Shown here piece by piece: positions 5,101 to 5,507 of a stretch of 5,507 bases of DNA. Position numbers and translations under genes: made by a program. Source of the stretch: Methanimicrococcus sp. GTDB lineage: Archaea > Halobacteriota > Methanosarcinia > Methanosarcinales > Methanosarcinaceae. The notes under the pieces are model-generated. The model saw only the letters and a program-made list of their open reading frames with translations. It was not told where the DNA came from and did no database searches. The number at the start of each line of letters is the position of its first letter. Position 1 is the first letter of the stretch. The stretch is from assembly GCA_009776675.1 (NCBI GenBank), contig WRNK01000096.1, positions 1 to 5,507 of the forward strand, in the 5' to 3' direction.

Positions 5101-5507
5101 TTATATCAAGGAACGGTTCACCTTTCGGATTTCCTGCTCTGAAAAACTTACAATTTTCGGCGATTCCAATTCTTCAATAACGTCATTGAAATCAATTTCG
5201 TGCAATAGCTGCCCGTCGGCAAGCAGCAACTTGTCCAAGTCTGTAAAATATTCAAGATTGTAGATACCCTCTGTTTTTGCAAAAGAAATTTTAGGGAAGG
5301 GTGGATTATGACGCGTTATCAAAACATAGTCACTTCTGAATATACGGCCGGCTTTCCCTTCATATTTTGTTAAATTGACAAGAGAAATTATTTTTGTACC
5401 ATCATCCGACTCAAAACAATCGACAACCAACATATAACGCCGTTCTCTTGAATCGTTTACAGTTCCGTCAATGAAACGCGGCGGAACGATAAGAAGCCCT
5501 TGTCTTG
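5101..5507 (-). CDS. Protein of unknown function, 5'-truncated; possible PemK/MazF-like
   Basis: The - strand frame runs open from the window edge to TAA at 5103-5101, giving at least 134 residues; the start is outside the window. The Met codon at 5433-5431 is in frame, but the 24 residues before it (including GLLIVPPRFIDGT) look coding and join smoothly into RRYMLVVDC, so it is probably internal. I do not recognise the protein with confidence. A strand-rich N-terminal part with VPP, LVVDC and ISLVNLTKYEG, followed by ISFAKTEGIYNL and a C-terminal helix-like LLHEIDFNDVIEEL, recalls the layout of PemK/MazF-fold toxins, in which a SFV-x-x-D-x-I-R-T segment is followed by a Leu-rich end. No antitoxin gene is seen in the window, but one could lie upstream beyond the edge. 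It converges on the DUF47 gene across the hairpin array. Confidence 0.5.
   Translation of the reverse strand, partial: RQGLLIVPPRFIDGTVNDSRERRYMLVVDCFESDDGTKIISLVNLTKYEGKAGRIFRSDYVLITRHNPPFPKISFAKTEGIYNLEYFTDLDKLLLADGQLLHEIDFNDVIEELESPKIVSFSEQEIRKVNRSLI

Overview
The window looks like part of a low-GC euryarchaeal chromosome, most likely a methanogen close to Methanosarcinaceae. The evidence is an archaeal-type UMP kinase C-terminus, a GEK1/DtdA-type D-aminoacyl-tRNA deacylase, an archaeal MEMO1-family protein, and a PiT phosphate permease next to a DUF47 (PhoU-like) partner. Shine-Dalgarno motifs, T-tract terminators and AT-rich TATA-like boxes fit this. The species is inferred from remembered family resemblance, not from a search.

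Layout. The + strand opens with the 3' end of pyrH (2-205), then a T-tract spacer, then dtdA (251-1273). An AT-rich repeat array (1265-1392) leads into the MEMO1-family gene (1400-2281), which carries an in-frame Gln-Thr/Ala-Asn repeat just before its first conserved His motif. A P-loop shikimate-kinase-like gene lies convergent on the - strand (2298-2813). Its start faces the phosphate permease gene (2974-4017) across a divergent promoter region with a 17-bp palindrome. After a second repeat/hairpin spacer comes the DUF47 gene (4256-4948), which ends inside a four-copy hairpin array (4930-5060). The window closes with a - strand gene that is cut off by the right edge (5101-5507).

Working together. 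The permease and DUF47 protein are the clear functional pair: phosphate uptake and its likely regulator. UMP kinase and DtdA are housekeeping genes of nucleotide metabolism and translation quality control. MEMO1 is conserved but has no settled role in archaea.

The most distinctive signal is structural. Three different + strand genes (dtdA, the permease, DUF47) are each followed by a local repeat family whose first copy contains that gene's own stop codon. This suggests repeated local duplication of gene 3' ends. In the last case the units are also perfect 8-bp stem hairpins. I see no clear new defence or mobile system here.
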